Assembly: GCF_014174515.1 (NCBI RefSeq)
Contig: NZ_JACJUG010000017.1
Coordinates: 1-64,000, forward strand
Direction of reading: 5' to 3'
Length of the DNA: 64,000 nt
From: Mitsuaria sp. WAJ17
GTDB lineage: Bacteria > Pseudomonadota > Gammaproteobacteria > Burkholderiales > Burkholderiaceae_C
Part shown: in pieces, positions 63,981-64,000 of the stretch
Position numbering within the stretch: position 1 is the stretch's first letter
Layout: each line of letters begins with the position of its first letter
The notes under the pieces: model-generated
Told to the model about the DNA's origin: nothing
Database searches by the model: none
What the model saw: only the letters and a program-made list of their open reading frames with translations
Program-made: the position numbers and the translations under genes

Positions 63981-64000
63981 GCGAGGCCGGTGCACCATCT

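Overview
The window is GC-rich, almost fully coding chromosomal DNA from a flagellated betaproteobacterium. Gene content (minCDE, metG, scpA, DUF1841, DUF3460, a DUF6622-like gene, FlhG/FlhF/FliA order) and a sigma-28 motif of the form TCAAG-N14-GCCGATAA point to Burkholderiales, probably the Roseateles/Rubrivivax/Leptothrix group. This placement is inferred from content, not from a database search. I saw no rRNA, tRNA, CRISPR array or insertion sequence.

Layout. 1-5.1 kb: 3' end of a HerA-like helicase gene, a small membrane protein, a LytS/LytTR two-component pair, glnS and a small conserved protein. 5.3-15.1 kb, mostly leftward: S9 peptidase, dusC-like gene, YgjP-like metalloprotease, coiled-coil membrane protein, a REC protein with a CheX-like partner, and minCDE; a ferredoxin and an acyltransferase run rightward inside this block. 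15.1-16.2 kb: a gene-free stretch of about 1.07 kb with a cluster of DnaA-box-like 9-mers, flanked by divergent genes, which is a candidate replication-origin-like locus. 16.2-26.2 kb: metG, SulP transporter, DUF3460, scpA, an orphan NarL-type regulator, a ParA-like ATPase, KefF/KefC-type potassium efflux and DUF1841.

26.3-38.7 kb is the flagellar rod-hook locus: flgN-flgM-flgA leftward, divergent from flgBCDEFGHIJKL. 38.7-52.8 kb is a signalling island: an HDOD protein, a 1252-residue multi-PAS HisKA_2 kinase followed by a REC-ANTAR regulator, a separate histidine kinase, a hybrid kinase with REC and Hpt overlapping a REC-PAS-GGDEF-EAL gene, and a second diguanylate cyclase. 52.8-63.9 kb, all leftward: motA-motB-cheY-cheZ with a sigma-28 promoter and a terminator, then flhB-flhA-flhF-flhG-fliA and a soluble methyl-accepting protein. 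Flagellin, the fli rod/switch genes, flhDC and cheA/W/R/B are not in the window.

How it fits together: FliA made from the flhBAFG-fliA run would fire motAB-cheYZ and flgM, whose product holds FliA until the hook made from flgB-L lets FlgM be exported. FlhF/FlhG would set flagellar position and number. The neighbouring c-di-GMP and two-component genes could link motility to other inputs, but that link is inferred only from proximity.
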